From Antennarius striatus (lineage: Eukaryota > Chordata > Actinopteri > Lophiiformes > Antennariidae): 64,000 bases of DNA. A program made the position numbers and the translations under genes. Under the pieces are notes generated by a model that saw only the letters and a list, made by a program, of their open reading frames with translations, was not told the DNA's origin and did no database searches. The stretch lies in the NCBI RefSeq assembly GCF_040054535.1, contig NC_090785.1:13925501-13989500 (forward strand). Reading direction: 5' to 3'. This document shows, one piece after another, positions 21,711 to 35,100 of this stretch; within the stretch, counting starts at the first letter, position 1, and each line of letters begins with the position of its first letter.

Positions 21711-22204
21711 CTGTCTTTTGTTGTCCTGCTTAAAGGATCACCCTTACATGAGACCCTTTAAGCAGGATCTCTCCACTTTGTTTAGTTACAGCACCGTTTC
21801 AAAATCTAAGTCAACACAGTACAAACGATTGAAAGAACTGCATACTGTAATGGCTAACACACACACACACAGTGAGGCTACTGGGAGACAGGACTGTACA
21901 CACAACTCCATTGTTCTGTTGTGGATGGATGAGAGGCAGAGTCCTTTGTCCACTTTGCTCCTGCACACAAAGCTTGAGGTAGATCATATACACTTTCCTC
22001 TCAAATTCAGTCTGAAGGGGAAGTTAAATATTCTATGATGTGAACATCAGGGGAGCTTGTTGGGAAAGACGGTCAGCAGCTGTCCCACTGGTACATACTG
22101 TATACGTACGGTTTCCCCAGACATTTTAAAATGTCATCTCTAATAACTAATAAGTTGTTTTCCAGTTGCAGCTGACACAGATCAGTGGAGGATGAGTTTA
22201 CAGT
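21711..22204. other. Intergenic DNA between znf711 and the hAT-like copy B
   Basis: There is a short near-palindrome at 21737-21765 (GATCACCCTTACATG... AAGCAGGATC) and a CA repeat of six units near 21860. I see no gene. Confidence 0.5.
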
Positions 22205-22732
22205 TCATATTTGAACCAGAATTTTTGCCAGTTGGTTCGTTCCAAACAGAAACAGTACAGGTATTATAATGTTTTCAGTTTTCCGTTCCACTCAAGTATT
22301 GACGTTCCTGAACCGGTTAAGACAAAAAATATATAGTTCCCGAACCAGTTAATAATGTTCCTTGTAAATATAAAATAGGTAACAATAAAGCATCACTTTC
22401 AGAGCAGAGTCTGGGGAACTATGCTTTGAAAATGGTTGCAGTCAATGTCTAAATCAAAAATTTTTTCAGATTGACAGACTGCAGTGTTTACCTGTAATGA
22501 ATATAATCCAGGCTGGGAGACTGCCTTTTCCTTGACTACTGGAGATCTGCCTCAACTTCTCTCCGCTATCATTGTGCTTTGAGAAACATGAGGTCAGATT
22601 TTTTTTTAAGAACAAAAAAAAAAGGTATTAACAGGTGACAATTATTTTGAAAAATTGATTCTGTTCTAGAACATCAAAAGATAAAAAGTTTTTTGGTTTC
22701 GTTTTCATTCCATGAACCGGTTCAAAGCTCTG
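22205..22732 (-). mobile_element. Non-autonomous hAT-like DNA element, copy B (inverted)
   Basis: Read on the minus strand it begins CAGAGCTTTGAACCGGTT and matches copy A (12345-13091) in order: the ATGGAACGAAAAC segment, the TGTTCTAGAACAG segment, GACCTCATGTTTC, CCAGCCTGG/AAGGAAAAGGCAGTCTCCC, ATTCATTACAGG..AAACACTGCAGTCTGTCAATC, and the end GGAACGAACCAACTGGC. It is shorter by about 200 bases and its far end is diverged. No transposase is encoded. Confidence 0.7.
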
Positions 22733-22867
22733 ATTTGAAATAAGTTGTCCTTTAGAAAAGAATAAATGACAGCAACGTTTAGTTTTACTTATATGTGAAA
22801 ATAATTCAGTATGTTACCCAACATTCCTGGAATCCATTAATGTAGAATTTGGTCATTTCCAAATGCT

Positions 22868-23060
22868 TTACTCCCTATTTTTGGTAAAAACAAGTTGACT
22901 GTAGTGTACTTGGATGGTAGTATGTTTATGTCGGGAGTATGTCGGTCTGGAGTTTTCTTTCTGTCCTCTGTAATGTGGTCTCCCAGCATCATCTCCAAAC
23001 GCATCAGCACCTCTAGTACGAGCTGAGATCTCAAGCATTTCACTGAGATCAGAGCTTGAG
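22868..23060 (-). CDS. Possible terminal exon of an unidentified minus-strand gene
   Basis: On the minus strand a strong acceptor (CTTCCTCCCACTCCTGTTGCAG) at 23061 is followed by an open frame of about 64 residues to a stop at 22868. The peptide is hydrophilic: SSSDLSEMLEISARTRGADA, RPHYRGQKENSRPTYSRHKH. The composition and splice site look coding, but I do not recognise the family and see no other exon of this gene. In humans POF1B lies downstream of and opposite to ZNF711, but this does not resemble POF1B as I recall it. It could also be chance. Confidence 0.25.
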
Positions 23061-25324
23061 CTGCAACAGGAGTGGGAGGAAGAGAATGTTTCCCAGAAAA
23101 GCACATTATTAGTGCTGGCCTATTTTAGGACATCAATGTACTGCATAGCTCTGATTATCAGCCCAGTCCATCATGATGGAGCAGCCGTGTGCAATACCTG
23201 GATCTTGAAACTGAAGCAGCTAAACAGAATTCAGCCAACATCAAGTTGATAAACTAACAAAATGAAGATCGTGAAATAAAAAAGGATTGATCCAGGATGG
23301 CAGCTGAGCAGCTTGAAGGTTAAAAGATGCCCCCCACACCACAACAACACATCAGAGACCTGGATGGGCACGGCTTGGCAGCTTTCACGGAACAGATTAA
23401 ATTATTTGGGTGTAACCACAGAGGGGAAAACTGACTGAGTCAGTAGGAAAGTGGAACAAATGATTTGATTAAGAACTTTCCAGTAATAATGTGGGGGTGT
23501 GTGGGGGCTGCCAGCCTTCCTGGTTAAATGTCCTCTTTAATTTCATTAAAGTGTTGTTCATCTGTCAGACTGACTGCTCTCCACTGGCTCAGTTTCATTA
23601 GGCTAGAAGGGTGCTGGGAGAGCAAAGGCCTCTGCCAAGGCTGCAAAAAGACACACACTTTGATTCACACAGAACTTTTTGAGTTCTTACATTAACTCAC
23701 AATTAATAGGCAAAAAAAAAACAATGAACACAACCTTTATGGTTCAGGTCAACACAAAGGTAAGACAATAGATGACTGGAGACAAAGTATGACAATGATA
23801 AAAACCGGTAAACAACAGAAAAATATAAAATGTAAAACTCTTAGCATTATTACTGTTGTTTGTTGGAAAATTGAGATGTATGGAAAAATAAAGGGATGTG
23901 AAAATTATCTTGTGGATCTGGACATTGACCTGAAGCTTCCTCTAAATCTAAACTTTGCTCCAAGGTCTGTCTCCATGGAGAACTTTGAAATATTCACACA
24001 GACCAGAATGAAAACAAGTTCACTGCTGAGGATCATAAACATCTGTATCTTTTCTCCCACACTGAGACTCTGGAGGAGTTTCTGTCACTAAAATGTGCTG
24101 CATTCATGTCTTGCTTCACGTCTATGTCACCTGTCTTGAAAGATGTATGATGCCTCACACTGTGGGAAATGAGGCTGTGCAGATGGGCTCACATGGGTAC
24201 CCCCAACACCTCAGAAAATAGATGCAACAGCCTGTTCGGTTTTGTTTATCCCACAGAAGGTCTCATAAATCACTGACTGGTGCAGCTGTCAGCAGAAAGC
24301 GTTGAGAACACCGAGATCAATATACAGACATATCCATAAAATCCTCCCAGAGTAACCCCTCACTGTCTCTCTGTTTCTCTCACCATGTGAACCAAGGCTT
24401 CAGCAGGAGAGGTTGTTTCTCCATGAATACACACATATTTAGCATTGGTAAAAGCAGTAAGTACAATTTTTCCATTTCTTATCTCACTGTGTTGAACAAC
24501 TATTTTGCTTCAATGCACCGGAAACCTCTTCTCCGCCTGTTCTGAATCAGCAGAGAATCACACACACACACACACACACACTGTTCACCGAACAGCTTCT
24601 GGAGGCCATCACCTTGATGAGGATTGACAGGCATACACAGATAATCCAGCGGTTCCAGAAGGTCAAACTCATTTATTTGATGCAGTCATTTTGTCCAAAT
24701 TTGTGAGGATCAATGGGTTACGGTCTGGATGTGATTAGAGGGATGAAACTGCCATTAACAATCCAAAGACACAAACTGATGTGATTCACACACACAAGAC
24801 TTCAGTGACAATGATTTTTAATCAACAGCATGGGCTAAATGGCTGATGGTAATTCCAAATGTGTAGACGGGGTCGTGCACTAGAGCGTATTATTGAGGCT
24901 ACAGACTCTCAGCATATTGATTTTACATATTCCAGTGGAGGGAACAGCAAACGGCGCTCGCCTGTGACAACAGCGCGTCTCTTTGAGAGGCAGGCAGCAC
25001 TGACATTCACCTACAGAGCCTATAGTGACACACACAACCTCAGACGTAGGATCCAGTCTGTTCGCAAACAGGCTGTAGAACCACATGCCAGCTGGAGAGT
25101 GTGGGAGCCCCAGGGAAATCAGTGCCAGAATGCTCGGCGATGGGCAAAGTTTGCCTGCGGATTAGTCAGAGAGTGGACTGTATGGTGAAGAAAATAGACT
25201 TAAAACAGATAGCAGGCAGACTGTTGAATATGTAACCCTCATTACGGACTCATTACTGGTGCTGGAGTATACGTCAGCAATAGGATTTACAAAGTGAAGT
25301 AAAAAGAATATAAGAACAAGAACC
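23061..25324. other. Intergenic DNA, no supported gene
   Basis: Contains a CA microsatellite at 24559-24581. An open frame of 109 codons at 24859-25188 (+) has no splice or start context that I trust. Nothing else is recognisable. Confidence 0.5.
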
Positions 25325-25870
25325 AAGGCAGTCAGAGACTGCAACATCCCTTGAAGGATAGGTCAGGGTACTCTGAAAGTAATACCTGACAAGTGCATAG
25401 CTTTGACCTTTCAGGGTAGGTCAAAGCTATGCACTAGCTTTGACCATAGATCAAAGCTAGTGCATAGGTACATCAAAGCACTAGATTTGATCTATGGTTT
25501 TACTCACACTGGCCTTCTCCCTCATTTTTCTATCTTATCTGATTCCTGAGTGTACAAATGTTGAAATTTGACCTTGACCTTGTTATCTCAAGGTCAAGGT
25601 CATCATCTCATTTTCATCCCCTTTGCTGCCCGAGTAATCTGACTTTTGTTTCATCTTTCCACGTACCTGCAAAGGTTGCGAAGATATTTGGTGGACGAAC
25701 GAACAAACACTCGAACATTGACAATTACAATACATCACCCGCTTGAAACGGGATGTAATGAACTTTGCTGATTAATTTTAATTAGATCCCGCTGCAAAGG
25801 GGTGATGTATTGTAATTGTCAATGTTCGTGTGTTCATTTGTTCGTTTGTCCACTAAATATCTTCGCAACG
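25325..25870. repeat. Fold-back interspersed repeat, full-length copy
   Basis: It starts with GGCAGTCAGAGACTGCAACA, shared with the copy at 37308-37612. Inside are two adjacent hairpins (25396-25437 and about 25432-25460), the palindrome TGACCTTGACCT...AGGTCAAGGTCA (25569-25602), and a large inverted repeat: ACATTGACAATTACAATACATCACC (25717-25741) faces GGTGATGTATTGTAATTGTCAATG at 25800-25823, extended outward by GCGAAGATATTTGGTGGACG versus CCACTAAATATCTTCGC. The last ~80 bases are therefore a reverse copy of 25670-25745. It is probably a non-autonomous DNA element; the family is unknown to me. Confidence 0.65.
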
Positions 25871-26145
25871 AATATATGTTTATAAGGAGGTCATGACTAC
25901 TGAATATGGGGTTGGTTATAGTAATCTGACCATACTATTCGAATAGTTAAAGCTTGATACATGTTTAAAAATGTTTTAATTGTTATCCCCGCTAAAACAA
26001 TGATCTTTCTGCCAGAGGGGGTTTGCTGGTCTGTTGTTGACAGGATTACACAAAACTACCACACATGCTGTCACAGAACTGGATGGAAAAGTGAGGCTTG
26101 TCCTACAAAAGTTTCTGTTACGTCTGGAGTACATCCAGATGTGTT

Positions 26146-26147
<2 letters not shown>

Positions 26148-26213
<66 letters not shown>
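26148..26213 (+). repeat. (TG)n microsatellite, about 33 units
   Basis: Near-perfect GT dinucleotide run in intergenic DNA. It explains the Cys-Val/Thr-His open frames seen there. Confidence 0.98.
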
Positions 26214-26217
<4 letters not shown>

Positions 26218-26574
26218 CACAGGGGGCTGCCGTTTTGAGAGGATGCTTGTCTTGTTTGAATGTAGATTAGGGTTTGATTTCATTAAAAAATGACAGATGG
26301 GCCGTGTCAGACGGATGGACTCCATTGACTGCTCATTTCTAATGTAATTTTTTGCTAAAAATCAATCATCTGGCATTAAAAGGAATACATATCCTTGTCG
26401 TTGCTCGAAAAACAAGCAAATATTCTTCCCAGCATGTCCATTAAAAGCATCACACATTTACTTTCTCCAAAAATGACCATGAGAGACTTCTAAAGATGCG
26501 ATGGTGCATGTTAACACATACAGATTCAAAGGTGACACTTCATGAGTGTGTGAAGGAATGATTTTAACAAGAGT

Positions 26575-27434
26575 CTTCTTCTTCTTTTCCTTTCGGCTTT
26601 TCCCTTCGGGGGTCGCCACAACGAATCAGTTGCCTCCATCTAACCCTGTCTTCTGCATCCTCTTCTCTCACACCAACTACCTTCATGTCCTCTTTCACTA
26701 CATCCATAAACCTCCTCTTTGGTCTTCCTCTAGGCCTCCTGCCTGGCAGTTCAAAACTCAGCATCCTTCTACCAATATATTCACTATCTCTCCTCTGGAC
26801 ATGTCCAAACCATCTCAGTCCAAAACCTCTAACATGTGCTGTCCCTCTGATGTACTCATTCCTGATCCTATCCTTCCTGGTCACTCCCAGAGAGAACCTC
26901 AGCATCTTCATCTCTGCTACCTCCAGCTCTGCCTCCTGTCTTTTCCTCAGTGACACTGTCTCTAGACCAAACAACATTGCTGGTCTCACCAGTTTTGTAC
27001 ACCTTTCCTTTCATTTTAGCTGAAACTCTTCTATCACACATCACACCTGACACTTTCCTCCACCCGTTCCATCCTGCCTGTACACGCTTCTTCACCTCTT
27101 TTCCACACTCTCTATTGCTCTGGATTGTTGACCCTACGTACTTAAAATCCTCCACCTTCTTGATCTCTTCTCCCTGTACCCTCACTCTTCCACTTGGGTC
27201 CCTCTCATTCACACACATGTGCTCTGTCTTACTGCGGCTAACCTTCTTTCCTCTCCTTTCCAGGACAAACCTCCACCTCTCTAGCTTCTCTTCCACCTCT
27301 TCCCTGCTCTCACTGCAAATCACAATGTCATCTGCAAACATCATAGTCCATGGAGATTCCTGTCTAACCTCGTCTGTCAGCCTGTCCATCACTATAGCGA
27401 ACAAGAAGGGGCTCAGAGCTGATTCCTGATGCAG
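26575..27434 (-). mobile_element. RTE-type LINE fragment, copy 2 (5'-truncated)
   Basis: The minus strand encodes, from 27434 down: GSALSPFLFAIVMDRLTDE, the catalytic F-A-D-D-I-V-I-C near 27330, a thumb-like region (KKVEDFKYVGSTIQS), and after a frameshift near 27000 the C-terminal domain EYIRGTAHVRG...RWFGHVQRRDSEYIGRRML. It ends with an AAG-rich tail at 26575-26590 (reading TCTTCTTCTTC on +). Everything upstream of the late reverse-transcriptase motifs is missing. It is closely similar to copies 1 and 3. Confidence 0.88.
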
Positions 27435-27486
27435 TAACTAATGAAAATGTAAATCTCTGCATCTTCCTGATATATTCTAGAAATTA

Positions 27487-28352
27487 GTTAGTGCGGTGGT
27501 GCTTCTACTTATGAAATTAATAGGTTCTGGAAGAAATTTTGTAAGTAGAAAATTTCATAAGTAGAGACGCGTTTTCCATGCAAATGCCCTAATCCGTTCC
27601 AAGCCCCCCAAAATTCCGACATAAATGTTTTATAAAGCATAAAAATGCATCAAAACATGTAACAAATACATGTTACAATTACATTATTACACAATAAATG
27701 AGAGTTGTGCATAATGTAAAAAACAAAGAATATGGTTCATGTGCTCTTGCCTCACCATGCCGAACAACAACTTTTGAACTTCCCCAATCACCCACGCGAT
27801 GCCTTAAACTCCTTAAACTTCCTTTTGTTTTAATAACGTGGTGATTGTAGATGCATTACAGCCATATTTTTTGGCGAGATCAACCAAACGCATCCCTTTT
27901 CATGCTTTTCTATGATCTCTTGCTTTGTTTGTATGGACAAAAAAAACTCTTTTCTTTGTCTTTTCTTTTCCCGTTTCTACGTCACTTTCTTGGGGTCCAT
28001 AGCGAATACTCAAAAAGTTATATAATGTATTTGTGTAAAACTATTAGAACACTTCATGGGTCGAGGGCCGAATGACGAGGATGCTGCATAGACACCGATC
28101 TAGCTACACACAGAGGTCCCTCTTAGCCAATGGGATGCCAGGATGCTAGGGAGTACCCAATGGCAGAGCATCTATAAGAATGTTGCGTCCAGGAACCTTT
28201 GGGAGCTGTGAATAGCAGCCCATACTGTATTTTTACCTTTCGTAACTCGAAATTTCTTTCGTAACTACAGGTAATATTTTCCTGTTGAGGCGTTTTGGAA
28301 GTAGAAAATTTCGTACGTGGAGACATTCGTAATTAGAGGTACCACTGTATTC
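27487..28352 (-). mobile_element. Tigger-like (pogo superfamily) DNA transposon remnant
   Basis: The two ends are inverted: GGTGGTGCTTCTACTTATGA at the left, and TACAGTGGTACCTCTAATTAC read in reverse from the right (28332-28352); both continue into related sequence (AGTAGAAAATTTC). On the minus strand between 27934 and 27845 a fragment of the N-terminal helix-turn-helix is readable: QEIIEKHEKGMRLVDLAKKY and on to NASTITTLLKQKE, the CENP-B/Tigger-type DNA-binding fold. The DDE catalytic part is absent, so this is an internally deleted copy of about 0.87 kb. Confidence 0.72.
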
Positions 28353-28599
28353 TGTAAGAGGAAAAAACGTTTCCTCCTCAGTGTTCACTAGATGTCACTG
28401 TTATACCGTAATCCCGGGAAACACTGACAGTCCAGACATTTTTGAGCACCAACAATCCCGCCGCCCCCCAACCTTAACCCCGCACGCAGGAGACTACTAC
28501 TCATTTTTATTGGTCTGTTCTTCATTTTGACCCAAAGGGTACGAAAACAGGTTTGAGTCTCATTTTCATGCTTCTCTTCATTAATGATTAGAAACCGGA

Positions 28600-30259
<1,660 letters not shown>

Positions 30260-32105
30260 GACTACCGGCTTTGTCCCCCCCCTCCCCCCAAACCCTGTCT
30301 CCAAGTGCCCCCCTCTTGCAGCCTCCAGCCATCCTGCCCTCTCTATGATGGCTCCTGCACCAGTAGATGTTCCATAGATGTTGTTGCCTCCCGTAGCTCG
30401 CTGCAGCCTCCACCTCCACCCCGTGAACAGCCCTCAGTGGCTGCTTTGACTCTTCATACCTTCTCTGCAGGTCGAATCTGCAGCCCCCCCTCCCCCATGC
30501 CTCTACAGCTCCTTCATCCTCAGGTCTAGCTTTTGTTGTACTCCCCAGTCCTCACCCACAGGAACCCCACAGCCTTTCCTGCAGAGACTGATAACGTCTA
30601 TGTACTGTTTCCCTTTTGGTACCCTATATTAAATCTGCCTTGGTGAAGTACAATACTGTATCCAAGAGCTAATTTTTGTTAAATAAGCGCCCAGTTGTGT
30701 CTATGAGACTGTAGAGCCAGTCACAAGGGTGTGAAGGAAAGGGCTTCAAAGAGTGGCTGTAATGTACAGCGCTATGCTTCGCATGCATATCGGACTCTCT
30801 TCTGCTCCTCTGAACTAAATTACCAAATAATTGGACATCTTATCAGCCTTGAGGGATGTGAGCAGCCCAAGCACAAGAAAAAAAAATGTAAATCTAGTTC
30901 TCTTCAATTTCTATGAAATGTGTCCAGTACTATGTGATTGGAAATGTGCCATTGGTCTGTTCAGCTGTGATTGTGAATGAATGAGCATCATTATAACAGC
31001 CACATTGACAGAGGACAAAAAAAAAAAAAAGTATCAGAGATTTTATTTTGAAAGAGAGATTGTTAGTGTGGAATTTTCTTTTCAGGAAAGTTTTTGTGGT
31101 AAATAAACAAGCACCAGATTTAAAGAAAAAATAAAAAATGAAAGGAAAAAAAGCACAAATATCAAAAGATCTTTACAGAGATAGAAAAGTTGTGAGATGA
31201 AGTGTGTGTGGGGTGATGGTGTGAGGGAGCTTTCAGTATTTTAATCACCTGGGCTGAGAGGGCAGACAAGAAGGAAGGTGTTTACATCAGTCACACTGCC
31301 CCTATTTTTTTTTCATTGTGCTTTTTCTCTTCGCTTTATTAGATATAAGAGCATTTTTAAAGTAATGTGGCGATGGGTGAGGAGCGTGACCACTTGTTTT
31401 TTCCAAAAAAAAAAAAAAAATGTGGTGGTTACCTCAGCAGTTTATGTTTTGAGTGTTCTTTAAACATGTTATTCTCAATACTCAGTTCAGTGTTAGTCGA
31501 AGCTGTTGCATATTTGATGATAGCTCTCTCTTACTGTAAGTCAATGCCCAAAAGAAAGGACGGAGTGACACAGTAGCAACCAGGAGCAACGTCTTCTCTG
31601 CACCTTAGCAGCACCTGGCATTGTGAAGGCAGTTTGCAGGAAGTGGGTATAACTAGATGTTAAAAGAGAGGGTCCTCTCCAGATACACACAGCCTCAGGA
31701 CAGGTCTGCACATCTTTACCTCAGACTAAATAATAAACTGAAGGCATTTGAAGAAAAGAAGGTGTTAAAATTAAAATGCAGTGAAGAAAATGTCCCAACA
31801 TGAAGATGCTGTAGCGAGATAACGGTTGAACATAACGTGACTTGTGAGCTGAGAGGCAGCCGTCGAGGCGCCGTAGTGAGAGATTATTCCTGAGCTGGAA
31901 TGTGTCGGGTCAGAGCGCTGGCAGAATGTCTGACAGCGACAATAAATGTATTGAGAAATGTCTAGAAGCCACAATGTTGTGTTTCAGTGAAGTGCTTTTT
32001 GACGTCTGAGTCAATATGTTAGAGCTGCTGCAGTGTGTCGCTGTAGACGACACTGACATTAAAAGTGTTCAGCAAAAAGTTAATGATTTGTCAAATAAAA
32101 GGATT
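30260..32105 (+). other. kctd12: 3' UTR of the KCTD12-type gene
   Basis: C-rich sequence directly after the stop, then AT-rich DNA. AATAAA hexamers at 31102-31107 and 32094-32099 are candidate polyadenylation signals. A-runs at 31017-31031 and 31405-31420. Human KCTD12 has a long 3' UTR, so the later site is possible. Confidence 0.45.
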
Positions 32106-35100
32106 TCTCTTTCTATCTGGGTTGCAGCTTCAATTCATGATGAAATGTTTTGTAAGCATCATTGACTGGCATTCGTGACAAACTATGAGGAAAGTGATCT
32201 GATGTTGCAATCCTTTCTTTTTCAGTCAAGTTAAACAATTTCATATTCTTTACTTCACTATGTTCCATTAAAGGAAGCACACACATTGAGCCAACATCAT
32301 GTTCAACATGGCCCTTAGGCACCACCCTCTTCATCAACCCATCTGTTTTCTTCTACTGTTTTTCCCTTTTTTGTGTTGAGCAATTGACCTTAAAACAGAG
32401 CCGGGATATGAATGACGATGTGCATAGATAACAGTCTCCTTTTAAAGCGATACACAAAACATCATGTGACCTATAAATGACCTAATTACTGCTTACAGTA
32501 AAAATGTTGGGATAGTCTGGACCTGAGCTCACTTGCCAGACATTGTGTTTGTCTGTTGTTAACAAAAACCGGTAAAGTAAACGGATGCAGGTTGTGAACA
32601 GCAGATTATCCCGAGCTAATTATCTAGTGTAGTGTAGGAGCTCCAAACCTGATCTCAGCCTGGCCCAGATAAAACCATTCAAAAGCTTCAAAAAAACAAT
32701 TTATTTGAAGACTCGTGTGCATTCTTTCGTGGAAATCAAATGATTTCTTTTGTGGTCTGGAAAGTATGCTGCTTCCTCAGAGTGTGACAGTGACAGACTC
32801 AGTGTAGTTTGAGCTCAACACCACAGCAACACAAAAGATCTGAGGTCAGTCATTAGCGCGAACACAGAAAGATGCGCCTCACGTGTGAAATTTCAGGATC
32901 CCAAACGGCTCTTCGTTTTGACGTGAGTTTCCCTGAGGCTTGAAATTCATCAGCAAACATGTGAGAAGTGTTGAAAGATGTGCAACGGCTGCAGTGAGGT
33001 CCAGGTCAGTCAGCACTGTGATGAAATGCTGCTGGAGATTGTTTTGTTCTTTCCACTTATTTAATCTTCTCTGGTGAAACTTGTGGCTGAAAAGCAATGC
33101 ACGCTCACGTGCTACAAAAGAAGAACATTTTGGCTCTGATATGCACCTTCTCTTCGGAGCATTACTTTAAAGATATTCCACCTAGATGAGTTTCACTTCT
33201 CTGTTTTATGGGAAAAATCTTGAATGGCAGTTCACATTATTTGCGCATTGTTTGGCCCACATTCAACATATCAAACTCCTTTATTTTATTTCACTTAAAT
33301 GTGAAAGTTCTCCCTAAATGTGTGAAGTTCAGTTTCTCTGTGTGTCTCACTCTTTTGACTGTAACCATCAAAGAACAAGAGAAGGACGAAATGCCCTGAG
33401 AGTGCAGGACTGTTCTGACTGCGTTGAACTGGTGGTCCTACCCATGCCATGTTCCTGTGGTGCTATCGTTGCCGTAGGCAGCGCTACATGGCAACATGCC
33501 TCGGCCCCCATCCTCTTTAGAATGATTGCTTTGTCTTGTTGCCAGCTGGGTCATGCTTCCCCTGTTTGGAAAAAAAAAAGAAAGGGAAAGAGGAAGAGGG
33601 AAAACAGGAACGGATGGATGTGATAGAAAGAAAAGGGGTTTGGAAAGCAGAGGCGAGGAAGCAGAGAGACAGACGGATAACTCTGCAGAAGCCAGATGAG
33701 ACTGGGATGGGTTTAAAATGGCAGGAATTTTTTTGTGTTCCCATCTTATCTCCCTTCCTGAGCAACACCAGCGTTATTCAGTGAGGTGCTGGGCTGTCCA
33801 CTGGGCCATGCTGTAATGCGCTCCTCTGTGGCCTGTCTGCTGCATCAACACACACAGACAGATTCGGTTACGCCAAGTGGTCTCATATCCACTGCGTGGT
33901 AGGAACTGGTATTGATTGGTAGTACGAAATCCAGCAGGAAAGAAAAACAACATCTTTTTATTAATCATCTGTTGGAGCTTTCAGTTCTGCCCGTGTTCCC
34001 AGACTGCTCCATCTTTTATGACTAAACGTTACACATACATCATAGTGACAAGACGGCTCTCAATGACCCATTGTTTCCATAGACTGAATATATTTTCTGA
34101 TTTTCCCCTGCATGCTGCTGTGTCTGTTAATTCAGAAGCAGCCAAGTGTGACTCTGTGCTTGTTTATGTCTACGAAGCTTCAGCATGTAACAGTAGAAGT
34201 GGATGAGTATATTCTTGGTCTGTTTGGTCTGTGGTTTGCATGGTTGAGGCTCTGTGATGGGTGGGTCAGAGCTGGGTTGGTAGAAAGGTGCATAAACACT
34301 CCCCATCTCTCAAATATGCTGAGCATGCACTTGTAGTCTCCGACACAAAGAGTCATAAATGCACTGAGGGAGGGAGGTTGCTGGGAGACATAGAACAGCC
34401 CTCCTGTGCAAGGCTAATGACTGAGAGCTGTGAGGTTTGCCATCTAATTGCTTGCCTTCTTTTCACTCATCTTTGTGATCAGTCATGTATGCATAGGCAA
34501 GTAAACAAGTCATTTACCCCCTTCATTCTCACTTGACAGCAGAGGTTCACCCTCAGTGTCAGGCGATATCAGGATGGAGTGGTAAGGTACACAGCAGCCC
34601 GAGGCCTACTGCTGTTTTCTCCATTAATACGTGACATTTGTAGCGTGGAGTGAGTGCATGTTATATGTGAACATTGGCCTTGCATTGGCCTTTGTTAATT
34701 TGTATGTGTTGGTGTATGAGAGCTCAGGTTATACTTCACAACAACATGGTTTCCAGCGCAGCCATGTAACCATATGCAGAGAGTACAGAAGCATTGGCTC
34801 CGGGCATCTTCCTGCATTATGTTGGGTTATTTATAGTGAGCCAGGCATTGAGTCAGATGTGTACCATGGCTGCACCTCCAGCATGGGCGCAGATGCTCTC
34901 CAGCCTCTTTTCATCCTCTTTCTCTTAACACATGGAGAGCAGCTATCACCAAACGTGCTGGACACCTGAGCACCAAAGGGACACGCAAGGTGAGGGGGGG
35001 TCGTCACACCAGTGGGACTAAAACACGGGACACATTTTAGCAGTAAGAAAGGAGCAGATTAGAGCACTAGTGGTGTATCAGTGCACGTCTGAACTCCTTC

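Noticed and set aside
22868..23060. Assignment of the minus-strand candidate exon to POF1B
   Set aside because: Position fits the human order, but the peptide does not resemble the POF1B C-terminus as I recall it.
24859..25188. 109-codon + strand frame (FERQAALTFTYRAYSDTHNL region)
   Set aside because: No recognised domain, no good acceptor or promoter, and competing open frames on the minus strand. Left as unexplained.
26034..26325. Cys-Val/Thr-His open frames
   Set aside because: Translation of the (TG)n run at 26148-26213.
34631..34969. 112-codon + strand frame with hydrophobic start
   Set aside because: Amino-acid content is that of random AT-rich DNA; no homology recognised by eye.
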